Part shown: positions 14,510-30,390 of the stretch, piece by piece
How positions within the stretch are numbered: position 1 is the stretch's first letter
How the letters are laid out: each line of letters begins with the position of its first letter
Source: Diorhabda sublineata
Lineage: Eukaryota > Arthropoda > Insecta > Coleoptera > Chrysomelidae
Length of the DNA stretch: 64,000 nucleotides
Reading direction: 5' to 3'
Assembly (NCBI RefSeq): GCF_026230105.1
Contig: NW_026614221.1
Span: 274,641 to 338,640 of the forward strand
The notes under the pieces: model-generated
The model's database searches: none
Told to the model about the DNA's origin: nothing
Seen by the model: only the letters and a program-made list of their open reading frames with translations
Translations under genes and position numbers: made by a program

Positions 14510-17500
14510 AGTGAGTTTGCATCTAACTTTGTCAGATATCATCGAATAACATCAATTGAAGCCCATTGAGGTCAACTGTCACTTTGTAATAATTGAAAAT
14601 TTTCAAAGTCTATCTTCCTAATTTGAAGTCGAATTCCAACATTTCTTATATATTTGAGTGAGTTTGCATGTAACTTAGTCAGATATCATCGAATAACATC
14701 CATTGAAGCCCATTGAGGTCAACTGTCACTTTAAATAATTGAAAATTTTCAAAGTCTATCTTCCTAATTTGAAGTCGAATTCCAACATTTCTTATATATT
14801 TGAGTGAGTTTGCATCTAACTTTGTCTGATATCATCGAATAACATCCATTGAATCCCATTGAGGTCAACTGTCACTTTGTGTTAATTGAAAATTTTCCAA
14901 GTCTATCTTCCTAATTTGAAGTCGAATTCCAACATTTTTTATATATTTGAGTGAGTTTGCATCTAACTTTGTCAGATATCATCGAATAACATCAATTGAA
15001 GCCCATTGAGGTCAACTGTCACTTTGTAATAATTGAAAATTTTCAAAGTCTATCTTCCTAATTTGAAGTCGAATTCCAACATTTCTTATATATTTGAGTG
15101 AGTTTGCATCTAACTTTGTCAGATATCATCGAATAACATCCATTGAAGCCCATTGAGGTCATCTGTCACTTTGTGTTAATTGAAAATTTTCAAAGTCTAT
15201 CTTCCTAATTTAAAGTCGAATTCCAACATTTCTTATATATTTGAGTGAGTTTGCATCTAACTTAGTCAGATATCATCGAATAACATCCATTGAAGCCCAT
15301 TGAGGTCAACTGTCACTTTGTGTTAATTGAAAATTTTCAAAGTCTATCTTCCTAATTTGAAGTCGAATTTCAACATTTCTCATATATTTGAGTGAGTTTG
15401 CGAATAAGTTTGTCAGATATCATCGAATAACATCGATTGAAGCCCATTGAGGTCAACTGTCACTTTGTAATAATTGAAAATTTCCAAAGTCTATCTTCCT
15501 AATTTGAAGTCGAATTCCAACATTTCTTATATATTTGAGTGAGTTTGCATCTAACTTTGTCAGATATCATCGAATAACATCAATTGAAGCCCATTGAGGT
15601 CAACTGTCACTTTGTAATAATTGAAAATTTTCAAAGTCTATCTTCCTAATTTGAAGTCGAATTCCAACATTTCTTATATATTTGAGTGAGTTTGCATGTA
15701 ACTTAGTCAGATATCATCGAATAACATCCATTGAAGCCCATTGAGGTCAACTGTCACTCTAAATAATTGAAAATTTTCAAAGTCTATCTTCCTAATTTGA
15801 AGTCGAATTCCAACATTTCTTATATATTTGAGTGAGTTTGCATCTAACTTTGTCTGATATCATCGAATAACATCCATTGAATCCCATTGAGGTCAACTGT
15901 CACTTTGTGTTAATTGAAAATTTTCAAAGTCTATATTCCTAATTTGAAGTCGAATTTCAACATTTCTCATATATTTGAGTGAGTTTGCGAATAAGTTTGT
16001 CAGATATCATCGAATAACATCGATTGAAGCCCATTGAGGTCAACTGTCACTTTGTAATAATTGAAAATTTCCAAAGTCTATCTTCCTAATTTGAAGTCGA
16101 ATTCCAACATTTCTTATATATTTGAGTGAGTTTGCATCTAACTTTGTCAGATATCATCGAATAACATCAATTGAAGCCCATTGAGGTCAACTGTCACTTT
16201 GTAATAATTGAAAATTTTCAAAGTCTATCTTCCTAATTTGAAGTCGAATTCCAACATTTCTTATATATTTGAGTGAGTTTGCATGTAACTTAGTCAGATA
16301 TCATCGAATAACATCCATTGAAGCCCATTGAGGTCAACTGTCACTTTAAATAATTGAAAATTTTCAAAGTCTATCTTCCTAATTTGAAGTCGAATTCCAA
16401 CATTTCTTATATATTTGAGTGAGTTTGCATCTAACTTTGTCTGATATCATCGAATAACATCCATTGAATCCCATTGAGGTCAACTGTCACTTTGTGTTAA
16501 TTGAAAATTTTCCAAGTCTATCTTCCTAATTTGAAGTCGAATTCCAACATTTTTTATATATTTGAGTGAGTTTGCATCTAACTTTGTCAGATATCATCGA
16601 ATAACATCAATTGAAGCCCATTGAGGTCAACTGTCACCTTGTAATAATTGAAAATTTTCAAAGTCTATCTTCCCAATTTGAAGTCGAATTCCAACATTTC
16701 TTATATATTTGAGTGAGTTTGCATCTAACTTTGTCAGATATCATCGAATAACATCCATTGAAGCCCTTTGAGGTCATCTGTCACTTTGTAATAATTGAAA
16801 ATTTTCAAAGTCTATCTTCCTAATTTGAAGTCGAATTTCAACATTTCTCATATATTTGAGTGAGTTTGCGAATAACTTTGTCATATATCATCGAAAAACA
16901 TCGATTGAAGCCCATTGAGGTCAATTGTCACTTTGTAATAATTTAAAATTTTCAAAGTCTATCTTCCTGATTTGAAGTCGAATTCCAACATTTCTTATAT
17001 ATTTGAGTGAGTTTGCATCTAACTTTGTCAGATATCATCGAATAACATCCATTGAAGCCCATTGAGGTCAACTGTCACTTTGTAATAATTGAAAATTTCC
17101 AAAGTCTATCTTCCTAATTTGAAGTCGAATTTCAACATTTCTCATATATTTGAGTGAGTTTGCGAATAAGTTTGTCAGATATCATCGAATAACATCGATT
17201 GAAGCCCATTGAGGTCAACTGTCACTTTGTAATAATTGAAAATTTCCAAAGTCTATCTTCCTAATTTGAAGTCGAATTCCAACATTTCTTATATATTTGA
17301 GTGAGTTTGCATCTAACTTTGTCAGATATCATCGAATAACATCAATTGAAGCCCATTGAGGTCAACTGTCACTTTGTAATAATTGAAAATTTTCAAAGTC
17401 TATCTTCCTAATTTGAAGTCGAATTCCAACATTTCTTATATATTTGAGTGAGTTTGCATGTAACTTAGTCAGATATCATCGAATAACATCCATTGAAGCC

Positions 17501-19950
17501 CATTGAGGTCAACTGTCACTTTAAATAATTGAAAATTTTCAAAGTCTATCTTCCTAATTTGAAGTCGAATTCCAACATTTCTTATATATTTGAGTGAGTT
17601 TGCATCTAACTTTGTCTGATATCATCGAATAACATCCATTGAATCCCATTGAGGTCAACTGTCACTTTGTGTTAATTGAAAATTTTCAAAGTCTATATTC
17701 CTAATTTGAAGTCGAATTTCAACATTTCTCATATATTTGAGTGAGTTTGCGAATAAGTTTGTCAGATATCATCGAATAACATCGATTGAAGCCCATTGAG
17801 GTCAACTGTCACTTTGTAATAATTGAAAATTTCCAAAGTCTATCTTCCTAATTTGAAGTCGAATTCCAACATTTCTTATATATTTGAGTGAGTTTGCATC
17901 TAACTTTGTCAGATATCATCGAATAACATCAATTGAAGCCCATTGAGGTCAACTGTCACTTTGTAATAATTGAAAATTTTCAAAGTCTATCTTCCTAATT
18001 TGAAGTCGAATTCCAACATTTCTTATATATTTGAGTGAGTTTGCATGTAACTTAGTCAGATATCATCGAATAACATCCATTGAAGCCCATTGAGGTCAAC
18101 TGTCACTTTAAATAATTGAAAATTTTCAAAGTCTATCTTCCTAATTTGAAGTCGAATTCCAACATTTCTTATATATTTGAGTGAGTTTGCATCTAACTTT
18201 GTCTGATATCATCGAATAACATCCATTGAATCCCATTGAGGTCAACTGTCACTTTGTGTTAATTGAAAATTTTCCAAGTCTATCTTCCTAATTTGAAGTC
18301 GAATTCCAACATTTTTTATATATTTGAGTGAGTTTGCATCTAACTTTGTCAGATATCATCGAATAACATCAATTGAAGCCCATTGAGGTCAACTGTCACC
18401 TTGTAATAATTGAAAATTTTCAAAGTCTATCTTCCCAATTTGAAGTCGAATTCCAACATTTCTTATATATTTGAGTGAGTTTGCATCTAACTTTGTCAGA
18501 TATCATCGAATAACATCCATTGAAGCCCTTTGAGGTCATCTGTCACTTTGTAATAATTGAAAATTTTCAAAGTCTATCTTCCTAATTTGAAGTCGAATTT
18601 CAACATTTCTCATATATTTGAGTGAGTTTGCGAATAACTTTGTCATATATCATCGAAAAACATCGATTGAAGCCCATTGAGGTCAACTGTCACTTTGTGT
18701 TAATTGAAAATTTTCAAAGTCTATCTTCCTAATTTGAAGTCGAATTTCAACATTTCTCATATATTTGAGTGAGTTTGCGAATAAGTTTGTCAGATATCAT
18801 CGAATAACATCGATTGAAGCCCATTGAGGTCAACTGTCACTTTGTAATAATTGAAAATTTCCAAAGTCTATCTTCCTAATTTGAAGTCGAATTCCAACAT
18901 TTCTTATATATTTGAGTGAGTTTGCATCTAACTTTGTCAGATATCATCGAATAACATCAATTGAAGCCCATTGAGGTCAACTGTCACTTTGTAATAATTG
19001 AAAATTTTCAAAGTCTATCTTCCTAATTTGAAGTCGAATTCCAACATTTCTTATATATTTGAGTGAGTTTGCATGTAACTTAGTCAGATATCATCGAATA
19101 ACATCCATTGAAGCCCATTGAGGTCAACTGTCACTTTAAATAATTGAAAATTTTCAAAGTCTATCTTCCTAATTTGAAGTCGAATTCCAACATTTCTTAT
19201 ATATTTGAGTGAGTTTGCATCTAACTTTGTCTGATATCATCGAATAACATCCATTGAATCCCATTGAGGTCAACTGTCACTTTGTGTTAATTGAAAATTT
19301 TCAAAGTCTATATTCCTAATTTGAAGTCGAATTTCAACATTTCTCATATATTTGAGTGAGTTTGCGAATAAGTTTGTCAGATATCATCGAATAACATCGA
19401 TTGAAGCCCATTGAGGTCAACTGTCACTTTGTAATAATTGAAAATTTCCAAAGTCTATCTTCCTAATTTGAAGTCGAATTCCAACATTTCTTATATATTT
19501 GAGTGAGTTTGCATCTAACTTTGTCAGATATCATCGAATAACATCAATTGAAGCCCATTGAGGTCAACTGTCACTTTGTAATAATTGAAAATTTTCAAAG
19601 TCTATCTTCCTAATTTGAAGTCGAATTCCAACATTTCTTATATATTTGAGTGAGTTTGCATGTAACTTAGTCAGATATCATCGAATAACATCCATTGAAG
19701 CCCATTGAGGTCAACTGTCACTTTAAATAATTGAAAATTTTCAAAGTCTATCTTCCTAATTTGAAGTCGAATTCCAACATTTCTTATATATTTGAGTGAG
19801 TTTGCATCTAACTTTGTCTGATATCATCGAATAACATCCATTGAATCCCATTGAGGTCAACTGTCACTTTGTGTTAATTGAAAATTTTCCAAGTCTATCT
19901 TCCTAATTTGAAGTCGAATTCCAACATTTTTTATATATTTGAGTGAGTTT
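14510..19950 (+). repeat. Higher-order repeat with alternating 11- and 12-monomer units
   Basis: The allele GCATGTAACTTAG occurs at 14666, 15694, 16281, 17456, 18043, 19071 and 19658. Spacings are 1028, 587, 1175, 587, 1028 and 587 bp, each a multiple of 147 minus one because every interval holds one CACTTTAAAT (or CACTCTAAAT) 1-bp deletion. Summed periods are 1615 and 1762 bp. Confidence 0.88.
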
Positions 19951-20390
19951 GCATCTAACTTTGTCAGATATCATCGAATAACATCAATTGAAGCCCATTG
20001 AGGTCAACTGTCACTTTGTAATAATTGAAAATTTTCAAAGTCTATCTTCCTAATTTGAAGTCGAATTCCAACATTTCTTATATATTTGAGTGAGTTTGCA
20101 TCTAACTTTGTCAGATATCATCGAATAACATCCATTGAAGCCCATTGAGGTCATCTGTCACTTTGTGTTAATTGAAAATTTTCAAAGTCTATCTTCCTAA
20201 TTTAAAGTCGAATTCCAACATTTCTTATATATTTGAGTGAGTTTGCATCTAACTTAGTCAGATATCATCGAATAACATCCATTGAAGCCCATTGAGGTCA
20301 ACTGTCACTTTGTGTTAATTGAAAATTTTCAAAGTCTATCTTCCTAATTTGAAGTCGAATTCCAACATTTCTTATATATTTGAGTGAGTT

Positions 20391-23300
20391 TGCATCTACC
20401 TTTGTCAGATATCATCGAATAACATCCATTGAAGCCCATTGAGGTCAACTGTCACTTTGTAATAATTGAAAATTTTCAAAGTCTATCTTCCTGATTTGAA
20501 GTCGAATTCCAACATTTCTTATATATTTGAGTGAGTTTGCATCTAACTTTGTCAGATATCATCGAATAACATCCATTGAAGCCCATTGAGGTCAACTGTC
20601 ACTTTGTAATAATTGAAAATTTTCAAAGTCTATCTTCCTAATTTGAAGTCGAATTCCAACATTTCTTATATATTTGAGTGAGTTTGCATCTAACTTAGTG
20701 AGATATCATCGAATAACATCCATTGAAGAACATTGAGGTCAACTGTCACTTTGTGTTAATTGAAAATTTTCAAAGTCTATCTTCCTAATTTGAAGTCGAA
20801 TTCCAACATTTCTTATATATTTGAGTGAGTTTGCATCTAACTTTGTCAGATATCATCGAATAACATCCATTGAAGCCCATTGAGGTCAACTGTCACTTTG
20901 TAATAATTGAAAATTTTCAAAGTCTATATTCCTAATTTGAAGTCGAATTTCAACATTTCTCATATATTTGAGTGAGTTTGCGAATAACTTTGTCAGATAT
21001 CATCGAATAACATCGATTGAAGCCCATTGAGGTCAACTGTCACTTTGTAATAATTGAAAATTTTCAAAGTCTATCTTCCTAATTTGAAGTCGAATTCCAA
21101 CATTTCTTATATATTTGAGTGAGTTTGCATCTAACTTTGTCAGATATCATCGAATAACATCCATTGAAGCCCTTTGAGGTCATCTGTCACTTTGTAATAA
21201 TTGAAAATTTTCAAAGTCTATCTTCCTAATTTGAAGTCGAATTTCAACATTTCTCATATATTTGAGTGAGTTTGCGAATAACTTTGTCATATATCATCGA
21301 AAAACATCGATTGAAGCCCATTGAGGTCAATTGTCACTTTGTAATAATTTAAAATTTTCAAAGTCTATCTTCCTGATTTGAAGTCGAATTCCAACATTTC
21401 TTATATATTTGAGTGAGTTTGCATCTAACTTTGTCAGATATCATCGAATAACATCCATTGAAGCCCATTGAGGTCAACTGTCACTTTGTAATAATTGAAA
21501 ATTTTCAAAGTCTATCTTCCTAATTTGAAGTCGAATTCCAACATTTCTTATATATTTGAGTGAGTTTGCATCTAACTTTGTCAGATATCATCGAATAACA
21601 TCCATTGAAGCCCATTGAGGTCAACTGTCACTTTGTAATAATTGAAAATTTTCAAAGTCTATATTCCTAATTTGAAGTCGAATTTCAACATTTCTCATAT
21701 ATTTGAGTGAGTTTGCGAATAAGTTTGTCAGATATCATCGAATAACATCGATTGAAGCCCATTGAGGTCAACTGTCACTTTGTAATAATTGAAAATTTCC
21801 AAAGTCTATCTTCCTAATTTGAAGTCGAATTCCAACATTTCTTATATATTTGAGTGAGTTTGCATCTAACTTTGTCAGATATCATCGAATAACATCAATT
21901 GAAGCCCATTGAGGTCAACTTTCACTTTGTAATAATTGAAAATTTTCAAAGTCTATCTTCCTAATTTGAAGTCGAATTCCAACATTTCTTATATATTTGA
22001 GTGAGTTTGCATCTAACTTTGTCTGATATCATCGAATAACATCCATTGAATCCCATTGAGGTCAACTGTCACTTTGTGTTAATTGAAAATTTTCCAAGTC
22101 TATCTTCCTAATTTGAAGTCGAATTCCAACATTTTTTATATATTTGAGTGAGTTTGCATCTAACTTTGTCAGATATCATCGAATAACATCAATTGAAGCC
22201 CATTGAGGTCAACTGTCACTTTGTAATAATTGAAAATTTTCAAAGTCTATCTTCCTAATTTGAAGTCGAATTCCAACATTTCTTATATATTTGAGTGAGT
22301 TTGCATCTAACTTTGTCAGATATCATCGAATAACATCCATTGAAGCCCATTGAGGTCATCTGTCACTTTGTGTTAATTGAAAATTTTCAAAGTCTATCTT
22401 CCTAATTTAAAGTCGAATTCCAACATTTCTTATATATTTGAGTGAGTTTGCATCTAACTTAGTCAGATATCATCGAATAACATCCATTGAAGCCCATTGA
22501 GATCAACTGTCACTTTGTGTTAATTGAAAATTTTCAAAGTCTATCTTCCTAATTTGAAGTCGAATTCCAACATTTCTTATATATTTGAGTGAGTTTGCAT
22601 CTACCTTTGTCAGATATCATCGAATAACATCCATTGAAGCCCATTGAGGTCAACTGTCACTTTGTAATAATTGAAAATTTTCAAAGTCTATATTCCTAAT
22701 TTGAAGTCGAATTTCAACATTTCTCATATATTTGCGTGAGTTTGCGAATAACTTTGTCAGATATCATCGAATAACATCGATTGAAGCCCATTGAGGTCAA
22801 CTGTCACTTTGTAATAATTGAAAATTTTCAAAGTGTATCTTCCTAATTTGAAGTCGAATTCCAACATTTCTTATATATTTGAGTGAGTTTGCATCTAACT
22901 TTGTCAGATATCATCGAATAACATCAATTGAAGCCCATTGAGGTCAACTGTCACTTTGTAATAATTGAAAATTTTCAAAGTCTATCTTCCTAATTTGAAG
23001 TCGAATTCCAACATTTCTTATATATTTGAGTGAGTTTGCATCTAACTTTGTCAGATATCATCGAATAACATCCATTGAAGCCCTTTGAGGTCATCTGTCA
23101 CTTTGTAATAATTGAAAATTTTCAAAGTCTATCTTCCTAATTTGAAGTCGAATTTCAACATTTCTCATATATTTGAGTGAGTTTGCGAATAACTTTGTCA
23201 TATATCATCGAAAAACATCGAATGAAGCCCATTGAGGTCAATTGTCACTTTGTAATAATTGAAAATTTTCAAAGTCTATCTTCCTGATTTGAAGTCGAAT

Positions 23301-24600
23301 TCCAACATTTCTTATATATTTGAGTGAGTTTGCATCTAACTTTGTCAGATATCATCGAATAACATCCATTGAAGCCCATTGAGGTCAACTGTCACTTTGT
23401 AATAATTGAAAATTTTCAAATTCTATCTTCCTAATTTGAAGTCGAATTCCAACATTTCTTATATATTTGAGTGAGTTTGCATCTAACTTTGTCAGATATC
23501 ATCGAATAACATCCATTGAAGCCCATTGAGGTCATCTGTCACTTTGTGTTAATTGAAAATTTTCAAAGTCTATCTTCCTAATTTAAAGTCGAATTCCAAC
23601 ATTTCTTATATATTTGAGTGAGTTTGCATCTAACTTAGTCAAATATCATCGAATAACATCCATTGAAGCCCATTGAGGTCAACTGTCACTTTGTGTTAAT
23701 TGAAAATTTTCAAAGTCTATCTTCCTAATTTGAAGTCGAATTCCAACATTTCTTATATATTTGAGTGAGTTTGCATCTAACTTTGTCAGATATCATCGAA
23801 TAACATCCATTGAAGCCCATTGAGGTCAACTGTCACTTTGTAATAATTGAAAATTTTCAAAGTCTATATTCCTAATTTGAAGTCGAATTTCAACATTTCT
23901 CATATATTTGAGTGAGTTTGCGAATAACTTTGTCAGATATCATCGAATAACATCGATTGAAGCCCATTGAGGTCAACTGTCACTTTGTAATAATTGAAAA
24001 TTTTCAAAGTCTATCTTCCTAATTTGAAGTCGAATTCCAACATTTCTTATATATTTGAGTGAGTTTGCATCTAACTTTGTCAGATATCATCGAATAACAT
24101 CCATTGAAGCCCATTGAGGTCATCGGTCACTTTGTGTTAATTGAAAATTTTCAAAGTCTATCTTCCTAATTTAAAGTCGAATTCCAACATTTCTTATATA
24201 TTTGAGTGAGTTTGCATCTAACTTAGTCAGATATCATCGAATAACATCCATTGAAGCCGATTGAGGTCAACTGTCACTTTGTGTTAATTGAAAATTTTCA
24301 AAGTCTATCTTCCTTATTTGAAGTCGAATTCCAACATTTCTTATATATTTGAGTGAGTTTGCATCTAACTTTGTCAGATATCATCGAAAAACATCGATTG
24401 AAGCCCATTGAGGTCAACTGTCACTTTGTAATAATTGAAAATTTTCAAAGTCTATCTTCCTGATTTGAAGTCGAATTCCAACATTTCTTATATATTTGAG
24501 TGAGTTCGCTCTAACTTTATCAAATATCATCGAATAACATCCATTGGAGCCCATTGAGGTCAACTGTCACTTTGTAATAATTGAAAATTTTCAAAGTCTA
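20391..24600 (+). repeat. Diverged satellite with a 15-monomer (2205 bp) spacing
   Basis: The rare allele GCATCTACC lies at about 20392 and 22597, exactly 15 monomers apart, with similar but imperfect neighbours. A rare monomer type (TTCGCTCTAAC, CCATTGGAGCC) is at about 24506. Periodicity is weaker here than in adjacent blocks. Confidence 0.55.
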
Positions 24601-27429
24601 TCTTCCTAATTTGAAGTCGAATTTCAACATTTCTCATATATTTGAGTGAGTTTGCGAATAACTTTGTCAGATATCATCGAATAACATCGATTGAAGCCCA
24701 TTGAGGTCAACTGTCACTTTGTAATATGTGAAAATTTTCAAAGTCTGTCTTCCTAATTTGAAGTCGAATTCCAACATTTCTTATATATTTGAGTGAGTTT
24801 GCATCTAACTTTGTCAGATATCATCGAATAACATCAATTGAAGCCCTTTGAGGTCATTTGTCACTTTGTAATAATTGAAAATTTTCAAAGTCTATCTTCC
24901 TAATTTGAAGTCGAATTCCAATATTTCTTATATATTTGAGTGAGTTTGCATCTAACTTTGTCAGATATCATCGAATAACATCAATTGAAGCCCATTGAGG
25001 TCAACTGTCACTTTGTAATAATTGAAAATTTTCAAAGTCTATCTTCCTAATTTGAAGTCGAATTCCAACATTTCTTATATATTTGAGTGAGTTTGCATCT
25101 AACTTTGTCAGATATCATCGCATAACATCCATTGAAGCCCTTTGAGGTCATCTGTCACTTTGTAATAATTGAAAATTTTCAAAGTCTATCTTCCTGATTT
25201 GAAGTCGAATTCCAACATTTCTTATATATTTGAGTGAGTTTGCGAATAACTTTGTCAGATATCATCGAATAACATCGATTGAAGCCTATTGAGGTCAACT
25301 GTCACTTTGTAATAATTGAAAATTTTCAATGTCTATCTTCCTAATTTGAAGTCGAATTCCAACATTTCTTATATATTTGAGTGAGTTTGCATCTAACTTA
25401 GTCAGATATCATCGAATAACATCCATTGAAGCCCATTGAGGTCAACTGTCACTTTGTGTTAATTGAAAATTTTCCAAGTCTATCTTCCTTATTTGAAGTC
25501 GAATTTCAACATTTCTCATATATTTGAGTGAGTTTGCGAATAACTTTGTCATATATCATCGAAAAACATCGATTGAAGCCCATTGAGGTCAACTGTCACT
25601 TTGTAATAATTGAAAATTTTCAAAGTCTATCTTCCTGATTTGAAGTCGAATTCCAACATTTCTTATATATTTGAGTGAGTTTGCATCTAACTTTGTCAGA
25701 TATCATCGAATAACATCCATTGAAGCCCATTGAGGTCAACTGTCACTTTGTAATAATTGAAAATTTTCAAAGTCTATCTTCCTAATTTGAAGTCAAATTC
25801 CAACATTTCTTATATATTTGAGTGAGTTTGCATCTAACTTAGTCAGATATCATCGAATAACATCCATTGAAGCCTATTGAGGGCAACTGTCACTTTGTGT
25901 TAATTGAAAATTTTCCAAGTATATCTTCATAATTTGAAGTCGAATTCCAACATTTCTTATATATTCGAGTGAGTTTGCATCTAACTTTGTCTGATATCAT
26001 CGAATAACATCCATTGAAGCCCATTGAGGTCAACTGTCACTTTGTGTTAATTGAAAATTTTCCAAGTCTATCTTCCTTATTTGAAGTCGAATTCCAACAT
26101 TTCTTATATATTTGAGTGAGTTTGCGAATAACTTTGTCATATATCATCGAAAAACATCGATTGAAGCCCATTGAGGTCAACTGTCACTTTGTAATAATTG
26201 AAAATTTTAAAAGTCTATCTTCCTAATTTGAAGTCGAATTCCAACATTTCTTATATATTTGAGTGAGTTTGCGAATAACTTTGTCAGATATCATCGAATA
26301 ACATCGATTGAAGCCTATTGAGGTCAACTGTCACTTTGTAATAATTGAAAATTTTCAAAGTCTATCTTCCTAATTTAAAGTCGAATTCCACCATTTCTTA
26401 TATATTTGAGTGAGTTTGCGTCTAACTTAGTGAGATATCATCGAATAACATCCATTGAAGCCCATTGAGGTCAACTGTCACTTTGTGTTAATTGAAAATT
26501 TTTAAAGTCTATCTTCCTAATTTGAAGTCGAATTCCAACATTTCTTATATATTTGAGTGAGTTTGCATCTAACTTTGTCAGATATCATCGAATAACATCC
26601 ATTGAAGCCCTTTGAGGTCATTTGTCACTTTGTAATAATTGAAAATTTTCAAAGTCTATCTTCCTAATTTGAAGTCGAATTCCAATATTTCTTATATATT
26701 TGAGTGAGTTTGCGAATAACTTTGTCATATATCATCGAAAAACATCGATTGAAGCCCATTGAGGTCAACTGCCACTTTGTAATAATTGAAAATTTTCAAA
26801 GTCTATCTTCCTAATTTGAAGTCGAATTTCAACATTTCTCATATATTTGAGTGAGTTTGCGAATAACTTTGTCAGATATCATCGAATAACATCGATTGAA
26901 GCCCATTGAGGTCAACTGTCACTTTGTAATAATTGAAAATTTTCAAAGTCTGTCTTCCTAATTTGAAGTCGAATTCCAACATTTCTTATATATTTGAGTG
27001 AGTTTGCATCTAACTTTGTCAGATATCATCGAATAACATCAATTGAAGCCCATTGAGGTCAACTGTCACTTTGTAATAATTGAAAATTTTCAAAGTCTAT
27101 CTTCCTAATTTGAAGTCGAATTCCAACATTTCTTATATATTTGAGTGAATTTGCATCTATGTTTGTCAGATATCATCGAATAACATCCATTGAAGCCCTT
27201 TGAGGTCATTTGTCACTTTGTAATAATTGAAAATTTTCAAAGTCTATCTTCCTAATTTGAAGTCGAATTCCAATATTTCTTATATATTTGAGTGAGTTTG
27301 CATCTAACTTTGTCAGATATCATCGAATAACATCGATTGAAGCCCATTGAGGTCAACTGTCACTTTGTTATAATTGAAAATTTTCAAAGTCTATCTTCCT
27401 AATTTGAAGTCGAATTCCAACATTTCTTA

Positions 27430-30390
27430 TATATTTGAGTGGGTTTGCATCTAACTTAGTCAGATATCATCGAATAACATCCATTGAAGCCCATTGAGGT
27501 CAACTGTCACTTTGTAATAATTGAAAATTTTCAAAGTCTATCTTCCTAATTTGAAGTCGAATTCCAACATTTCTTATATATTTGAGTGAGTTTGCATCTA
27601 ACTTTGTCAGATATCATCGAATAACATCAATTGAAGCCCATTGAGGTCAACTGTCACTTTGTAATAATTGAAAATTTTCAAAGTCTATCTTCCTAATTTG
27701 GAGTCGAATTCCAACATTTCTTATATATTTGAGTGAGTTTGCATCTAACTTTGTCAGATATCATCGAATAACATCAATTGAAGCCCTTTGAGGTCATTTG
27801 TCACTTTGTAATAATTGAAAATTTTCAAAGTCTATCTTCCTAATTTGAAGTCGAATTCCAATATTTCTTATATATTTGAGTGAGTTTGCATCTAACTTTG
27901 TCAGATATCATCGAATAACATCAATTGAAGCCCATTGAGGTCAATTGTCACTTTGTAATAATTGAAAATTTTCAAAGTCTATCTTCCTAATTTGAAGTCG
28001 AATTCCAACATTTCTTATATATTTGAGTGAGTTTGCATCTAACTTTGTCAGATATCATCGAATAACATCCATTGAAGCCTATTGAGGTCAACTGTCACTT
28101 TGTGTTAATTGAAAATTTTCCAAGTCTATCTTCCTAATTTGAAGTCGAATTCCAACATTTCTTATATATTTGAGTGAGTTTGCATCTAACTTTGTCTGAT
28201 ATCATCGAATAACATCCATTGAAGCCCATTGAGGTCAACTGTCACTTTGTGTTAATTGAAAATTTTCCAAGTCTATCTTCCTTATTTGAATTCGAATTCC
28301 AACATTTCTTATATATTTGAGTGAGTTTGCGAATAACTTTGTCATATATCATCGAAAAACATCGATTGAAGCCCATTGAGGTCAACTGTCACTTTGTAAT
28401 AATTGAAAATTTTAAAAGTCTATCTTCCTAATTTGAAGTCGAATTCCAACATTTCTTATATATTTGAGTGAGTTTGCGAATAACTTTGTCAGATATCATC
28501 GAATAACATCGATTGAAGCCTATTGAGGTCAACTGTCACTTTGTAATAATTGAAAATTTTCAAAGTCTATCTTCCTAATTTAAAGTCGAATTCCACCATT
28601 TCTTATATATTTGAGTGAGTTTGCATCTAACTTAGTGAGATATCATCGAATAACATCCATTGAAGCCCATTGAGGTCAACTGTCACTTTGTGTTAATTGA
28701 AAATTTTCAAAGTCTATCTTCCTAATTTGAAGTCGAATTCCAACATTTCTTATATATTTGAGTGGGTTTGCATCTAACTTAGTCAGATATCATAGAATAA
28801 CATCCATTGAAGCCCATTGAGGTCAACTGTCACTTTGTAATAATTGAAAATTTTCAAAGTCTATCTTCCTAATTTGAAGTCGAATTCCAACATTTCTTAT
28901 ATATTTGAGTGAGTTTGCATCTAACTTTGTCAGATATCATCGAATAACATCAATTGAAGCCCATTGAGGTCAACTGTCACTTTGTAATAATTGAAAATTT
29001 TCAAAGTCTATCTTCCTAATTTGGAGTCGAATTCCAACATTTCTTATATATTTGAGTGAGTTTGCATCTAACTTTGTCAGATATCATCGAATAACATCAA
29101 TTGAAGCCCTTTGAGGTCGTTTGTCACTTTGTAATAATTGAAAATTTTCAAAGTCTATCTTCCTAATTTGAAGTCGAATTCCAATATTTCTTATATATTT
29201 GAGTGAGTTTGCATCTAACTTTGTCAGATATCATCGAATAACATCAATTGAAGCCCATTGAGGTCAACTGTCACTTTGTAATAATTGAAAATTTTCAAAG
29301 TCTATCTTCCTAATTTGAAGTCGAATTCCAACATTTCTTATATATTTGAGTGAGTTTGCATCTAACTTTGTCAGATATCATCGAATAACATCCATTGAAG
29401 CCTATTGAGGTCAACTGTCACTTTGTGTTAATTGAAAATTTTCCAAGTCTATCTTCCTAATTTGAAGTCGAATTCCAACATTTCTTATATATTTGAGTGA
29501 GTTTGCATCTAACTTTGTCTGATATCATCGAATAACATCCATTGAAGCCCATTGAGGTCAACTGTCACTTTGTGTTAATGGAAAATTTTCCAAGTCTATC
29601 TTCCTTATTTGAATTCGAATTCCAACATTTCTTATATATTTGAGTGAGTTTGCGAATAACTTTGTCATATATCATCGAAAAACATCGATTGAAGCCCATT
29701 GAGGTCAACTGTCACTTTGTAATAATTGAAAATTTTAAAAGTCTATCTTCCTAATTTGAAGTCGAATTCCAACATTTCTTATATATTTGAGTGAGTTTGC
29801 GAATAACTTTGTCAGATATCATCGAATAACATCGATTGAAGCCTATTGAGGTCAACTGTCACTTTGTAATAATTGAAAATTTTCAAAGTCTATCTTCCTA
29901 ATTTAAAGTCGAATTCCACCATTTCTTATATATTTGAGTGAGTTTGCATCTAACTTAGTGAGATATCATCGAATAACATCCATTGAAGCCCATTGAGGTC
30001 AACTGTCACTTTGTGTTAATTGAAAATTTTCAAAGTCTATCTTCCTAATTTGAAGTCGAATTCCAACATTTCTTATATATTTGAGTGGGTTTGCATCTAA
30101 CTTAGTCAGATATCATAGAATAACATCCATTGAAGCCCATTGAGGTCAACTGTCACTTTGTAATAATTGAAAATTTTCAAAGTCTATCTTCCTAATTTGA
30201 AGTCGAATTCCAACATTTCTTATATATTTGAGTGAGTTTGCATCTAACTTTGTCAGATATCATCGAATAACATCAATTGAAGCCCATTGAGGTCAACTGT
30301 CACTTTGTAATAATTGAAAATTTTCAAAGTCTATCTTCCTAATTTGGAGTCGAATTCCAACATTTCTTATATATTTGAGTGAGTTTGCAT
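27430..30390 (+). repeat. Higher-order repeat, 9-mer (1323 bp), two copies plus a partial third
   Basis: GAGTGGGTTTGC marks at 27438, 28761 and 30084 are exactly 1323 bp apart. ATTGAAGCCT following a CATCC allele repeats at 28071 and 29394. The third copy jumps to a different position in the unit near 30390, an apparent unequal-exchange junction. Confidence 0.85.
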